Source: Clarireedia homoeocarpa (taxonomy: Eukaryota; Ascomycota; Leotiomycetes; Helotiales; Rutstroemiaceae). From it: a DNA stretch of 64,000 nucleotides. The stretch spans positions 372,001 to 436,000 of the forward strand of contig LNKV01000002.1 of the NCBI GenBank assembly GCA_001465935.1. Reading direction: 5' to 3'. The position numbers were made by a program, and so were the translations under genes. A model generated the notes under the pieces. It saw only the letters and a program-made list of their open reading frames with translations, was not told the origin of the DNA and did no database searches. Positions 23,301 to 35,943 of this stretch are shown here, in pieces. Numbering within the stretch: position 1 is the stretch's first letter; each line of letters begins with the position of its first letter.

Positions 23301-23484
23301 AGCTTTCCAGGTTTCCAAGGCACGCCTCAAGATCCATGCAGGCAACACCTATGTCTAAGCCGCCGTCCAAACTTGGTGAGTCACAATCTATTCCTGGTAA
23401 CGCAAACTCGCATGCTCGCATATCGTGCAACCTTGAAGCTTGAAAACCATGTGACTGACGAGTGACTTCGTATCACCCATAGTC

Positions 23485-24888
23485 ATGTCTAATACACACC
23501 GATCAAAATCCCCAGTTCCAGAGGTGGCCACTCAAGGCTCCTCATATTATGGAAGACTAGCCAAGAGCAACACCAACATCGATGCGAATACTAATAAGGC
23601 AGTCAAAATAAAATCGAGTCATAACTTTGATTCTTTAAATCCTTCAAATGTACGAGTCGATCCCCATATTTTATCTCAGCGCATTACGAGTATAACAAGA
23701 GATGTTGTCCCAGCTGAGAAAAGCGAAAATGGATTATTAAGGCACCAGCCACACGAGGCAGAGCAGCAAACTTTGATCACCGAACCTTCAGGCACCAATT
23801 TTCTCTTCCATTACAACAATCATACACACCTTCAGCATAATCGCAACACTCTCGAAAGTGGCAATTACAATCCATTCGCGCAATATTACTCAAATAATCT
23901 CAATCCTGAGACTACAGATATTTATCAAAATTACGGCCGTACCCCATTTACCGCAAACATGAGTTTGAGCTACGAGTCGAGAGCATTTATGTCAGACACG
24001 CAATACCCAATGCAGATGGCTCATGATACCCAAGAACCAGACGAGTTCAAACACGATGAACCTCGATATCCTAGTCCGCCGCCTCCGCTTTCTGAGAATC
24101 CATACACCGCACAACCGATGACAGCGCCAGAGGAGCATCCAATAATTGAGCCTCAGATGGAACTTCCAGAGATCCCGAAAGACGAAGAAGACGCGCCATC
24201 ACCTGGTCGTTCGAAGCCGGTTCCAAAACCTGATCGCGAGGTAACGAAGGATGCGAATGGACGATACTATTGCGCTTGGCCAGGATGTACTGAGGAGGTG
24301 AGGGACTTCAACAGAAAATGCGAGTGGAGGTAAGTTCAAACTACCCTATCACCTTAATTGATTACCGACTCATCTTGTCACAGTAAACACATGGATAAAC
24401 ACGATCGACCTTATAGATGCAAGGAAGTTGGATGTGAGAAGCTTCCAGGTTTTACATACTCGGGAGGTTTACTTCGACACGAAAGAGAAGTTCATGGCAA
24501 ACATGGTGGTCCTAAAAAGCAACTCAACTGTCCTCATCCAAACTGCAAGCGTCATACAGGAAAGGGATTTTCGCGGCAAGAGAATTTAAATGAGCATCTT
24601 CGTCGCGTGCATACCGATGCCGGAGTTACTCAGGTTGCTGTCGAGGAAACCGAAGAGGACCCTACTCAAGCTGCCGTGGCGGGTGTGAAAAGAAAGCGAG
24701 GAGCGAGCAAAGGTGACAGCGACCTTCGCGAAGAAATGAAGAGGATGAAAGCAGAAAATGAAGAACTCAAGAGACAGTACGATGCTCAGCAAGCACAATG
24801 TGCTGAGATGATGCGTCAACTCGTCGAACTTCAAAATCTGGCTGGTATGCAGCATCCACAACGTATGGCACCACAAGCTCCGATGTAG
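23485..24888 (+). CDS. C2H2 zinc-finger transcription factor with C-terminal coiled coil
   Basis: From the ATG at 23485, exons 23485-24329 and 24384-24888 give 449 residues. The N-terminal 250 residues are low-complexity (Ser, Asn, Pro, acidic). Three C2H2 fingers span about 257-355: YYCAWPGC...SKHMDKH, YRCKEVGC...LLRHEREVH, and NCPHPNC...LNEHLRRVH. A basic KRKRG patch (nuclear signal) and a coiled coil (EEMKRMKAENEELKRQYD) follow. A regulator binding DNA in the nucleus is the reasonable role; targets are unknown. The gene probably starts further upstream. An open stretch 23049-23375 is preceded by a CTGAC branch point and CAG acceptor. It ends in a GTGAGT donor and joins in phase (G|TC) to the exon beginning at 23483, two bases before this ATG. 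Confidence 0.82.
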
Positions 24889-25964
24889 CGATTATTTACG
24901 ATTTTTTCTTTTCAAAACAACGGTTAGTACATTTTGTGGATTTCACGGCTTCAGGGATGGGTGCATTGGGGGAGTTGATGGTGGCTTCATGGCACTTATT
25001 TTGGCGTTCATAATGATGCTTGAATTTGGTGAAGGGACAATTCGGATTTGCTCTCTGTTATGCTGGGCAGAGCAGCACAGCATGTTTAAATTGTTACATA
25101 TCTCTGTACCACCACGCAAAATCATAGATGATATCTACTTAAAACCTTCTCCCCTTTAATTAAACGAATTCATAATGATGTCCTATACTAGTTGGTAAAG
25201 CCTGAGGCAAGTCGCGAAAGCGTGAAGTCGCGAATTTGCATTTTTGCCCACATTGTGAACCTGATCATTCAGACATCCAGACATCTATTCAAGCCACACT
25301 TCCTCCGGGATCAATGCAGAAGCTTCGATTCGAATTCCACGGAACGCCCGAAAGCTCAGCTCGTATTAAGCTTAATCGTACTGCGGGATCGATTACCTGG
25401 ATCTGTAGTCGTCCTCGACGTGGTATGCCTGGCACTCGTGGCAATGCCTCATGCACACGCAAAGTCGTCGCAGTAATGCGGCTGAGCACCTAATGCGGAC
25501 CACTACTTCAGCAGCCCTTGCGAACAATCAGCCTGTCAACCTGGAGAAAGGAGGCACTATTTTGTTGCATGTTTTGTGGCAGTGATTTTCATTTCGAGGC
25601 CCAATTCTGCCGATTCTGCTGTCCGTTCCCGGTGTCGAACTTTCACAGGCGATCTCGCAGCAGCTTATCGCCCTCAACCTCCGAATCTCTTCTCGCGGGG
25701 GATGCTCCTATTGACGGATTTAGCTAAATCTAGACGGAAATCCGTGGCTTAGCAGGGTATAGCGGATAAGAACGAAAAGATTGTGGGGTTGAACACTTGT
25801 GAACGCGAATCATGACGAGATTGGGAAGCTACCGACGAGAGGAGCGGCACTCTGCAGCCGATACTATGCCACTGACGTCTACAAAGGCCTGCTTTCTGCC
25901 TAAGTATATCTCCGAACTCATCAATGTTAGAATAAGTATCAGATTGTTTCATATTCATACATGT
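24889..25964. other. Intergenic region, no gene seen
   Basis: 3' end of the zinc-finger gene and promoter of the methyltransferase gene. No coding frame of note. Confidence 0.4.
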
Positions 25965-27174
25965 ATGATGGCCGATACGGACATTCCCCGAGCTGCTGAA
26001 AAGATAGCTGAACGGAGCACCGATGTTCCATGGTACGAAAGCACCATACCAGCTGAGAAACTCGATGGAGCTGCTCGAGACCTCTTGGAGAATTATTCGA
26101 AGATTCCTTCCTCGGAAGTCGAATCTCATATCTATGATATCGTACGATACCCAATCACCAAGGCGGTGCAACAATTCATGGACTACGTCACATTCTCAAG
26201 AACGCCGGCAAGGTTCACGATCAGGGGATATGATCCTCGAATTTGACTTGTTATTTCTTGGGTATGTTACTCATAGCTGGAGATACAGCAGAGCAGGATT
26301 GGGACCTTGCTGTGCGGGATAAAGATGACGCTGTAGCCTAAGAATTAATGCATTTACCGGTGTATCAATTTTCTTTCTGCATTCCCCTGCATGAAAAACC
26401 TACTGACATTCAGTAACAACAGCGTACTCGAGCATGGGAAACCTTTCCATATCCATGTATTGGAGGATTCAGATTCCTTGATCTGGCAATATCCTCTTTT
26501 CCCTACTATCCCACCCTACTATCGCGTCTTTCCTCTACAGAGACCAAGTTCCTCGATTTAGGCTGTTGTTTCGGACAAGAGATCCGCAAGATAGTACACG
26601 ATGGCGCGCCCTCGGAGAAGCTCCATGGTTGTGACCTCCGTTCCGAGTTCTTTGATTTGGGCTATGATCTTTTCAAGGACAAGGATACTCTGAAAACCAC
26701 ATTCTTCTCCGCAGATATCTTTGATGAAGAGAACGAGAATATGAAAAAGGTGGAAGGTGATATCGATTTTGTTTACGCGGGCAGTTTTTTGCATCTATTT
26801 GGATGGGACGAGCAGGTGAAGATCTGTAAAAGATTGGCAAGGATATTGAAAAAAGAAGGAAGTGTGGTTATGGGAAGACAAGTTGGGGAGTTGACGGCGG
26901 GTGCGTAAGCGGAAACTGCAAATGAGTCGAGAACGATGTTTAGACATAATAAGGAGAGTTTCGAGAGGATGTGGAAGGAAGTGGGCGAGAGTACTGGGAC
27001 GAAGGTATGTTGTCATCCTGACAGTTTTATACATACACTTTATTCTTCTGGCGATAACACTGACTTGCGGGTGCGTAGTGGAGAGTTGAATGTGAGATGG
27101 TCGGATTAGGACATGCCCACTGGAGTGGGGGAGAGAGCTTGATTAGGATTATGTTTACAGTTTTCAGGGAATGA
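25965..27174 (+). pseudogene. SAM-dependent methyltransferase (AusD/Trt5-like) with in-frame stop
   Basis: Exons 25965-26141, 26423-27004 and 27079-27174 reconstruct a class I methyltransferase of about 284 residues. The order is VPWYESTIP, the family-typical RAWETFPYPCIGGFRFLDL, SAM-binding motif I FLDLGCCFGQ, the acidic CDLRSEF, and VYAGSFLHLFGWDEQ. The C-terminus has MFRHNKESFERMWKEVG and ends TVFRE. The family includes fungal meroterpenoid O-methyltransferases such as AusD and Trt5. The frame is broken once: TAA at 26906-26908, after GELTAGA, while the same frame continues with conserved C-terminal sequence. A tiny intron (26 nt) would be too short to explain it. Either the protein is truncated to about 220 residues, losing the last quarter, or the gene is a young pseudogene. 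The first intron (281 bp) is unusually long. The broken state depends on this one base and could be a sequencing error. Confidence 0.72.
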
Positions 27175-27633
27175 TTTTCAAAGGGCGGCACCAGTGTGTA
27201 CATTTGGCGAGAGACAGATGATCGCAGAAGAGAGAGGTAGAGGCATACTGAGTAGAGATATTGTATATCAGACGGCCATCCTCAAAGACTTCAGCCACAT
27301 CTTTATAGCTATCGACACAAAATTTACTAGATAGATGCGAGGCGCCAAATAAATCTATATGCTAGGGACGAATCTACTTCTACATGTAGACAGATACACG
27401 CCTTGATCGTTCGCAAAAGAATACCAAGGTATGAAATACATGAATAAAGCAGTTCTTTAGCTGAATCAAGTCATCGAATTTCAATTCAATTCTATATATT
27501 TTCAATTATACATAGACACGTGACACCCCGCAAAACAGCTTTACGCGATTTTGTCCGTCAACGCGTCACTCGCGTCTTCCAAATTGACTGCAATCGCAAG
27601 AAACCTTCGAATACCATCCACCGCCCACACAAA
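27175..27633. other. Intergenic region, no gene seen
   Basis: AT-rich spacer between the methyltransferase and Rfc5 genes, both plus strand. An ACGCGT-like element (MluI cell-cycle box core, CAACGCGTCA near 27559) lies about 75 bp before the Rfc5 start. That fits a replication gene under MBF-type control, although one hexamer is weak evidence. Confidence 0.45.
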
Positions 27634-28809
27634 ATGGCTCTTATCGTAGACAAACATCGACCTAGGTCACTCGACCAGCTAACCTACCACAATGACCTCT
27701 CCGAGCGTCTGCGCTCACTCGTACGGTTCACTTCACCCAAGTTTTTTCACCCTATACTCACAATTCAGTAGGCACAATCCGGCGACTTTCCTCATCTTCT
27801 CCTCTATGGTCCATCCGGCGCCGGCAAGAAGACTCGGATTGTATGCACACTCAAAGAACTCTACGGCGCCTCAGTCGAGAAAATCAAAATCGACTCCCGC
27901 GTCTTCCAACTCACATCCTCATCCCGCAAACTCGAATTCAACATTGTTTCTTCGCTCTACCATCTCGAAATCACGCCTTCAGACGTAGGCAATTATGATC
28001 GCGTGGTGATATCGGAATTGTTGAAGGAAGTAGCGCAGACGCAACAGGTTGATCAGGGAGCGAAACAGAGGTTTAAGGTCGTGGTTATTAACGAGGCGGA
28101 TGGGCTGAGTAGGGATGCGCAGGCCGCGCTGAGAAGGACGATGGAGAAATACAGTGCGAATGTGAGGTTGATTTTGGTTGCGAATAGTACGGCGGGGATT
28201 ATTGGGCCGATTAGAAGTAGGACATTGTTGGTGAGGGTGGGAGCGCCGACGGAGACGGAAATCGTTAAGTGTTTGGAAAAGAGCGGGAAGAGAGAAGGAT
28301 GGGGTGTTAGTAAGGGGTTCTTGGAGAGAGTAGCTAAGGAGAGTGGGAGGAACTTGAGGAGAGCGCTTCTGATGTATGAAGCTGCTCATGCGCAGAAGTA
28401 TGGTTTTTTTTTTTTTCTCTGCGAGATTTGGGAATTCCATACTAACCTCAATACCAGTGAAGCAATCACAGACTCGACGCCAATACCTCCTCCGGATTGG
28501 GAGGCTCTCTTAGCAACGATTGCTCATAGCATGACTGTCGAGCACACACCCGCTCAAATTCTTAAGATTCGTTCCCAGCTTTACGATCTCCTGACACATT
28601 GTATCCCGCCTACGACGATTATCAAAACGCTTACATTTAAGTTGATGCCGCTCGTGGATGATGAGCTGAAGATGGAGGTTGTGAAGTGGGCTGCGTTCTA
28701 TGAACATAGATGTAAGACGGGGACGAAGGTTATATTCCATTTGGAAGCGTTTGTGGCAAAGTTTATGAGAGTTAGCGAGGAGTGGTTAATGAGTATGGAG
28801 CTTGAATAG
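27634..28809 (+). CDS. RFC5: Replication factor C subunit 5 (clamp loader)
   Basis: Exons 27634-27720, 27772-28397 and 28458-28809 encode 354 residues, the same length as yeast Rfc5. The start MALIVDKHRPRSLD is typical, followed by FPHLLLYGPSGAGKKTR. This is the degenerate P-loop with GKK in place of GKT that marks Rfc5 (human RFC3). Further motifs are VVINEADGLS (Walker B variant), RRTMEKYSANVRLILVAN (SRC region and sensor 1) and the C-terminal collar helices. Rfc5 acts in the pentameric loader that places PCNA on primer-template junctions; this subunit does not hydrolyse ATP but supplies an arginine finger. The second intron carries a run of 13 T just after its donor. Assignment is confident. 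Confidence 0.95.
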
Positions 28810-29936
28810 ATGGGTTGGGGGGGTGACTCGAGAATATTAGGCTGGGATTTACTGGCGTTTTGGGAGGATGGGGAGGATATGTATGTGTATCTGCTCAGGA
28901 GGTAACTGCATCAAGAACGGAAAAGAATGAATTGGCGGTTTATGATAAATATATTAATTATCAAATGTAGAATGATGTGGTTGTTGACCGTTCTCCCGTC
29001 ATCATATTCATCTAAAATCCAGACTTCGTCTCACACTACTGCTTCCATCTTACCATAATGCGGGACGATATCGAATTATTTGTGTACTGCTGTCTTCTGG
29101 TAGAAGAAGTTGATGTATGGAGGAGAATCGAAAAGATTGCAACCGAGTCTCGCTTTTGTGACTCTCTAACTGGACTGCAATGAAGCACGTGCCATAAACG
29201 AACCTCCTATGAGGAACTTAACTGACAATAATATTAAGTTTCATACTGATTTCTGCCCTACAAGGAGACGACGATCACACTTGGATTTTTCGTACTACTC
29301 CATGTCTGACAGCTAAATGCCGAGAGTCTAAGACATCACCAGGCGGGATGAGGCCTGATCACATGACGAGCCGTTTAGGTAGCCATGGCTTCTATTCGAC
29401 GATGGCACGAAAGCAAACAGTCCGTCTTGGTCTAGAGGGCCGGCTGGTGTAGCCACACAAAGCAGGGAAAAAACCGTTGAGCAATCAGCAGTTGGACCAT
29501 GCGCAACGATGTCCTATGCCTGCCTATGCAGGGAATATAAGAGGTGATCACCAAAAGGTAACTCCGGGGGAAGAGTGGAAGGGTGGACGGCTACTCGCTC
29601 GTATAGAAATTGGAGCGAAAGTCTAGCCACAGTAGCTCGAGTAGGAGCCAGAAGTGCTTGGACCAGAAGCGGAAGCGAGCCTGTCATTCCCTTCTTTGCA
29701 GCTTCGATCCTGCACTCAGCTTTCCAATGATTGCAAACGCCACGCGTCGATTCTGCCTCTGCTTTTGGTTTCCATGGGTCGAGTGCTGCCGGCAGTTCTT
29801 GGTGTGGCTCAACCGTTGACGATAGGATATGAAACTACGAAGTATCTCGATGGTCCTGTGCTTGCTGGTTGACGTAGCGTTGCCTTGAGAATCCAGCGTG
29901 ACTGCCCGACGAGATGAGGTAAGACGAGACGAAACG

Positions 29937-29969
29937 AAATGAATGAATGAATGAAGGAATGAATGAATG
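29937..29969. repeat. GAAT microsatellite
   Basis: Seven to eight GAAT units with one GAAG variant; preceded by GACGAGACGAAACGAAAT, a related degenerate tract. Confidence 0.8.
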
Positions 29970-30459
29970 CCATTAATAAGACAGGTATGGGTATGGTACA
30001 TGGCGGGTCGGCATGTGTTCCGGTTCCTCCAGCTTCCCTGCCAGTTCATGGCAATCTCCAAAATGTGCAAATGTTCATGGGCATAATTATTGCTGTGGTG
30101 CTAATTGCGTTCTAGACGTATCCGTGGTATCTAAGCTTTTTCGCTCGTTCGCTCACTCGCTTTCTCGCTTGTCTTGTCTGTTTATTTGCTTTCTGCTGAG
30201 CTTTCCTTTGTCTTACTGTGCAAGTCTACTCTGCTCTACTCCAATCGTACTTCGTACTTCGTACTTGGTGCTCCGGGATTAAAGAAACAAGTGCGTGCGA
30301 TGCGAAAGTATTAATCTTATCCCCAGCTTGTTTATGCTCCGCCTGGTCTTCTTCGGCCGAGTTGTCGTGGAGCTTTCTCCTCCCCTACTACTTACTTTGT
30401 ACCGACCTGCTCCATAACATCGAACCCCCAAAATTTTGTTCACCGTTACCTCGACATAT

Positions 30460-30516
30460 CAGAGATCAGCGACCAGCGATCAGAGACCAGCGATCAGAGA
30501 CCAACGATAAGAGATC
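30460..30516. repeat. GATCAGAGACCAGC tandem block
   Basis: Three to four imperfect copies of a 14-bp unit (GATCAGAGACCAGC), diverging at the right end. It lies about 610 bp before the histidine kinase ATG. Confidence 0.75.
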
Positions 30517-31125
30517 TGCCATCCGCCTTTCTCTTGTGGGGTCGCGCTGTAATCTGCATTGATCATCCTGGATATTTACACTCTCCTCGACTTTCCCGAG
30601 GCGAGGGTCTGCGTCAATCGAACCTCTCATGTGCTAACTAAAAGAAACACCCTACTGCAGCAGACGCATCCGAATTCTGTCTCTCCATCTTACCGTCAAC
30701 CTTCATCCACCGAGCGACCCATTGCCTCCACCCAATCTATTATACCAGAATATATATATCGCGCTGGAACTGTGGAACATGCGACGGACTGTCTGACCAC
30801 AGACTTCAACGCGTCGAGCTTTATCGTGGGGGTGGTTCTTTAGATACCAGAGGGGGAGCATAAGACAGCCATTCAGTTATCGGCCTGGTTCCGACGAAAA
30901 AAAAAAAAATCGATATTCTTTCAGCTTCGGTTCTCAGAGTATTCTAATGCATACAGTATTTCCCGAGCTGCGCAAACCAATTTCTACCATCACAACATCC
31001 TTGAGGAGAGAGTTGAAAGATATCCGGGTCCTCCGTGTGTAGCGGGCGGGTCCAGATTTGGCTGAAGTCATTATCTGGACACTACCCTTATACCGGTCTG
31101 CGAATCGATATTCGGTTCCCCGGAA

Positions 31126-34100
31126 ATGCGGATCGGTATCAGAGAGCAACTTGGCCTGGTCGTCCTGGTGACTTCACTTGTTCCCTTGGTTGTGCTTGCC
31201 CTCGCAACCTGGTTTAACAACTACGATTTCACTGTCAGCATCAAGGAGGGTGGGCTCAGCCTGACGGCGTCTCTTAAGGCTTCGCAGATCGCTGCAGATC
31301 TCTTGCTCCTTCGATCAACATGTTCTACTATCGTCACCAGGATTCTTCTGCAGGAAGCGCTCCGCAATTTTTATGCGGGAAACATATCTGAGAGCAATTG
31401 GACGAATGCTAGGGCAGATGTTAGTAGCGCTTTGGCTTCCGGTGGTTTATCTTCCTTGTTGCAAATTGTTATATTCTCGAGAAATCAGACCGGCTCAAGC
31501 AGCGGCATCTTGAATGTTACCGCTCAGTCAAACGGTAAGCATCTTCATTCCTGGTTAGCAAGTTTGGATGCTAATATGGGGAGTCGCTACAGGTATTGTG
31601 CTCCCGTACGATTGGCCCAATGGGACCGCAGTCATGCTTGGAGATGACGGCCCAGGATACCCACCAGCTTTATATCCCAACATATCATATACGCCAACGT
31701 CGACTCCCGATCTGAATGTTCCTGGGTCTAATCTAACCAACGTAAGCGCCTTTGCCGACTACCCACTCAATCAATCGACTGCTCTCTTACTTGGACCACT
31801 CCAAATTAACAACACTTACGCTCTCGTGTCGTTGACATTAGCTATAATTGACAATACTAATCCGGGCTACGTCTTAGGCTACATGACAATTGTAGCAGCT
31901 GCAACTTCACTAATAGACGTCACTACTTCACGGGAAGGGCTGGGTGACACAGGGACAGTGCTACTAGCTGGACCCAATCGACGGGAAAATCAATTCCGAT
32001 ATGAGTCAAGGCCTTCTACAGCAAGCTATGCACCAGATCTCGATCAACTCAAGTATGCCACAGTCAAATATGTATTTCCCCCACTACCTTTATCCGGCCA
32101 GAAGGATAGACATTCGGTTTACAACGCCAATCTCACCCAATATGGGTCGTCAAACTTCACTGAGGGGCAATACTCAGCTATTCTGTAAGTGCAACTATGT
32201 CATTGTCTATCCAGACAAGTGCAGCCAATACTAAACAATCATAGACATGGTTTCGGAAACCAAAACCCAGCAGTCAACAACGCGAGTGGTTCCATAACAA
32301 CCAGAAACGAACAGGGCGTGAAGGTCTCTGTGGGTTGGGCACGACCAGCAAGTGAAATGGTCGATTGGCTACTCATAGTCGAGCAATCTCATGAGGAGGC
32401 ATGGGAGCCCATTATAAAGCTTAGAAACATTTTACTTGCTTGTGTCTTCGGTACTTTTGGTTTGATTCTTCTTGTGGTATGTGTTACTTTCTCGGGTCAT
32501 GCGATATAAAATCAGGAACCCCTCTTTTCCTGGGCACTGACTAAAACTCAATAGGTTGTACCTATGGCTCACTACAGCGTTCGTCCCATTCGAAGACTAA
32601 GAGATGCTACGAAGCAATCTATTCAGCCACCGGGTTATACGCCAAACGGTAGTATAAGGTCAGAACGACTGGACGATGAACCCTACGGCGATATAGAACA
32701 TGGCGACGGCGCATCTCATCATTCTACTAAAAAGTTTGGGTTTTTAGTTAGACTTCGAAACCTGACTCACAGCGGACGACGTACCACAAAAGCGGAAAAG
32801 ACAGACGCAGTTAGACGAAGAGAATTCAAGATTCCTGGGAAAGTGCAGGATCGACGCCATTTCATTAAGGACGAACTTACCGATTTAACCGAAAAGTTCA
32901 ACGAGATGAGCGATGAGTTATTACTGCAATACTCGAGTCTTGAAGCGAAGGTTGCGGAACGGACCGAACAGCTCGAGATTTCGAAGAAAGCTGCCGAGGC
33001 TGCCAATGAGAGTAAAACTTTGTTCATTGCCAATATTTCTCACGAACTCAAAACGCCATTGAACGGTATTCTAGGCATGTGTGCCGTGGCAATGGGTGAA
33101 GACGATATGGCAAGCATCAAGCGCTCAATGAAGACGGTGTACAAGTCTGGTGATTTGCTGCTGCATCTGCTAAACGATCTTTTGACTTTTAGCAAGAATC
33201 AGATTGGACAGCAACTCAATCTGGAGGAGAAGGAGTTCCGCTTGTCGGATATCAAAGAGCAGATCAGGGTATGTTTTTTGGAGCTGGGTATGGGAAGAGT
33301 GATGACTGACTGATTCATATTTAGAATATCTTCCGCAAGCAAGCCGACGAGGGCCAAATCAATTTTGGGGTGCATTTTCTTAGCACTGATAGCGTTGAAC
33401 TCGAAGAAAAGCCGTCTGGAAAGCCCTTACCGGCTCTGGGCCCCAATGGGATTGGTCGGCTAAAAGATATGTGGTAAGTTCGAGACATTCATATGTGTAT
33501 CACGGCGATGGCACGTCAGGCTGTCGTGCTGCGGTGTTTCGGTTTTGATGTATGGAACCAAGTGAATCATAAATGCATCTGCCTATCTTGCTTTTGCTAT
33601 ATTATTCTCAATCCCTTTTCGATCCACCTATTTAACAATCACTAACTCAGCCTGCTAGCTTATGGGGCGACCAGCACCGAATACTCCAAGTCATTATCAA
33701 TTTAGTCAGCAACAGCCTCAAATTTACACCACCTGGGGGCAAAGTGGAAGTCCGTATCAAGTGCATAGGCGAGGTGGACCATCCATTAACGGAAACTCGA
33801 AATTCCATAGGATCAAAGCAAAGTTCTCAGAAAAGAGGCATACGAAATCGTAATGGATCTGGATCAAATGCATCGGGGCAAATTTCACGAACTGGCTCAG
33901 GCACCAAATCGGCTGGCACTGCTTTGATGATTAACCCGATGGACCCGAGAACTGCTAGAGTTCAACAACAACACGAAAGATCACCAACGCCGCCACCACC
34001 GGGTGCCAGGACCCTGTGGTTTCAAATTGAGGTCGAGGACACTGGTCCTGGTATTGAGGAGCACCTCCAAGAACGGGTTTTCGAGCCTTTCGTACAAGCG

Positions 34101-35210
34101 GATCTTGGATTGAGCAGGAAGTATGGTGGGACAGGTTTGGGCTTAAGTATCTGCTCGCAATTGGCAGGACTCATGGGTGGATCAATCACTCTTGATAGTA
34201 CCGTTGGAGAAGGATCTACCTTCACTGTCCAAATACCTCTGAGGTTCATCAAGGAACGAGCACCAAGTACTTCTAGTTCTGATGCTCAGAACTCTCGACC
34301 GGCTAGTATAACATCGCAGCCACTCGAAGATCGTCATACACCCAAAGGCTCAATTGACTCAACAGTTGTAGGATCGCCCAACAAGAACAACAATTCAATG
34401 AATTTCGTCAAGGATCCTCAGCCTCGATTGGTCGGACTAAGCCAGCCGTTCTTTACTTCATCTCCCAATCCCCATAATCCAGAGAGTACGAAGAATCAAC
34501 TCGCCGCAATTGACCGTGCTGCGAAAGAAAGCAGTTCAGAAACGAAGGTTCGAGTGCTGGTTGCTGAGGATAATCTTGTTAACCAGGAAGTTGTACTTCG
34601 GTAAGGACTGTGCGTGATTGCAATACTGATCCATTTACTGACCAAATTCTAGTATGTTAAAGCTTGAAGATGTCTACGACGTTGTCATCGCAAAGGATGG
34701 TCAAGAAGCCTACGATGTTGTCAAACAAAGCATGGAACAGGGCAAATTCTTCAACTTAATCTTTATGGATATTCAAGTAAGCTCACAACTCACTGGGGCA
34801 GCAAATCACCCTGCTAACCTATGTTAGATGCCAAATCTTGATGGCCTACAAAGTACGAGACTTATCAGAGAGATGGGCTATTCTGCCCCAATCGTAGCAT
34901 TGACAGCATTTGCCGAAGAGAGCAACGTCAAAGAATGCTACGAATCCGGAATGGATCACTTCTTAAGGTTTGTGACATGCACATTTGTGCCGAGCTGCAG
35001 AACTAACTTTTTAACAGTAAACCTATTCGACGTCCTGCGCTCAAACAAGTGCTGAAGAAATTCGCCACGATTCCTGAAGAGAACGAGACTTCCTCCTTGA
35101 CCCGCAAAAGTACCCCTGAAGGAGAAACCAAAACGAAAGGATCTGTCCCTGGTCCTACAGTGTCAAACGGCAACCTCACCACAGCCAACGGAACTGTTTC
35201 CCCACCATAA
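31126..35210 (+). CDS. SLN1: Sln1-like hybrid histidine kinase (group VI osmosensor)
   Basis: Nine exons (31126-31534, 31593-32184, 32245-32476, 32555-33268, 33325-33473, 33659-34600, 34653-34776, 34828-34967, 35018-35210) give 1164 residues with all phases consistent. TM1 is at about 10-29, then an extracellular sensor domain to about 390 rich in N-glycosylation sequons, then TM2 at about 394-418. A linker coiled coil (about 505-560) leads to the H-box SHELKTPLNG with phospho-acceptor H574. The ATPase domain shows NLVSNSLKF, DTGPGI and GGTGLGLSI, split by a Ser/Gly-rich insert of about 90 residues. The C-terminal receiver has VLVAEDN, FMDIQMPN with D1052, and SKPI. This is the Sln1 layout, feeding Ypd1 and Ssk1 and restraining the Hog1 MAP kinase pathway at the plasma membrane. 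Confidence 0.93.
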
Positions 35211-35906
35211 ACTCGGCACTTAATCACATCACAATTTTTCCACCATTGTTTTATACCTTTCGAACGGATACCCAGCTTACTATACGAAAAAAGCATTTTA
35301 ATTTTTATTGAGCGATGACACGAATTTTCTTTTTGGGGCATTGTACTTACAAAACATATTAAGGGCATACGGCGTTTTTTAATTAGGGAGGTATGCGATA
35401 CTTGGAAATAAAAAGTTCGCAGGTGGTTTTTGAATTCGATTTTTTGATCTTTCAAATGCATGGGAGTTGAAAAGCCAAAGTTACTTTCGCCAATGCTATC
35501 GAAAGGTCAAGCTTGGTATATGTGGAGTATGCATGCTTCGGAGTAGGGGTTTAATACAGAGGGTATAGAGAGGGAACTGATAGGCTCTGGATTCGATGGG
35601 CCTCGTACAAGTGCACAGTTGTGGATCTTGAAGCTTTTGAATAGGCTTGACTGTGCGTAGACAGGAGAGGATGGATGAAATGTGAAATGTCACCTGCATG
35701 ATGAGAATGGTGGATGGATATTGGATAGTAACAAACAATTTTCACACTACTTTCTCGGACTCACTTGCAGATTCGCATAATGCTTCCATACATCCGGTGA
35801 AATGTGGAGGTTTTGTGGTTTCCATTTCGTGATTCGTTGCTGGGCCAAGGTTGTGTTTTGAGTGATGATGTGTGAAGACACGAGATATCCACGCGATGAG
35901 TTTGTT

Positions 35907-35943
35907 CGCCTCGCCTCGCCTCGTCTCGTCTCGTCTCATCTCG
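35907..35943. repeat. CGCCT/CGTCT pentamer tract
   Basis: Three CGCCT units followed by three CGTCT units and one CATCT. Its reverse complement pattern recurs at 36960-36986. Confidence 0.85.

Larger units (their letters stand above)
28810..31125. other. Intergenic region with simple repeats
   Basis: 2.3 kb between Rfc5 and the histidine kinase. It holds a GAAT tandem tract (29937-29969), GTACTTC repeats near 30248 and a GATCAGAGACCAGC repeat block (30460-30516). The right part is probably promoter and leader of the kinase. No gene is seen. Confidence 0.45.
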
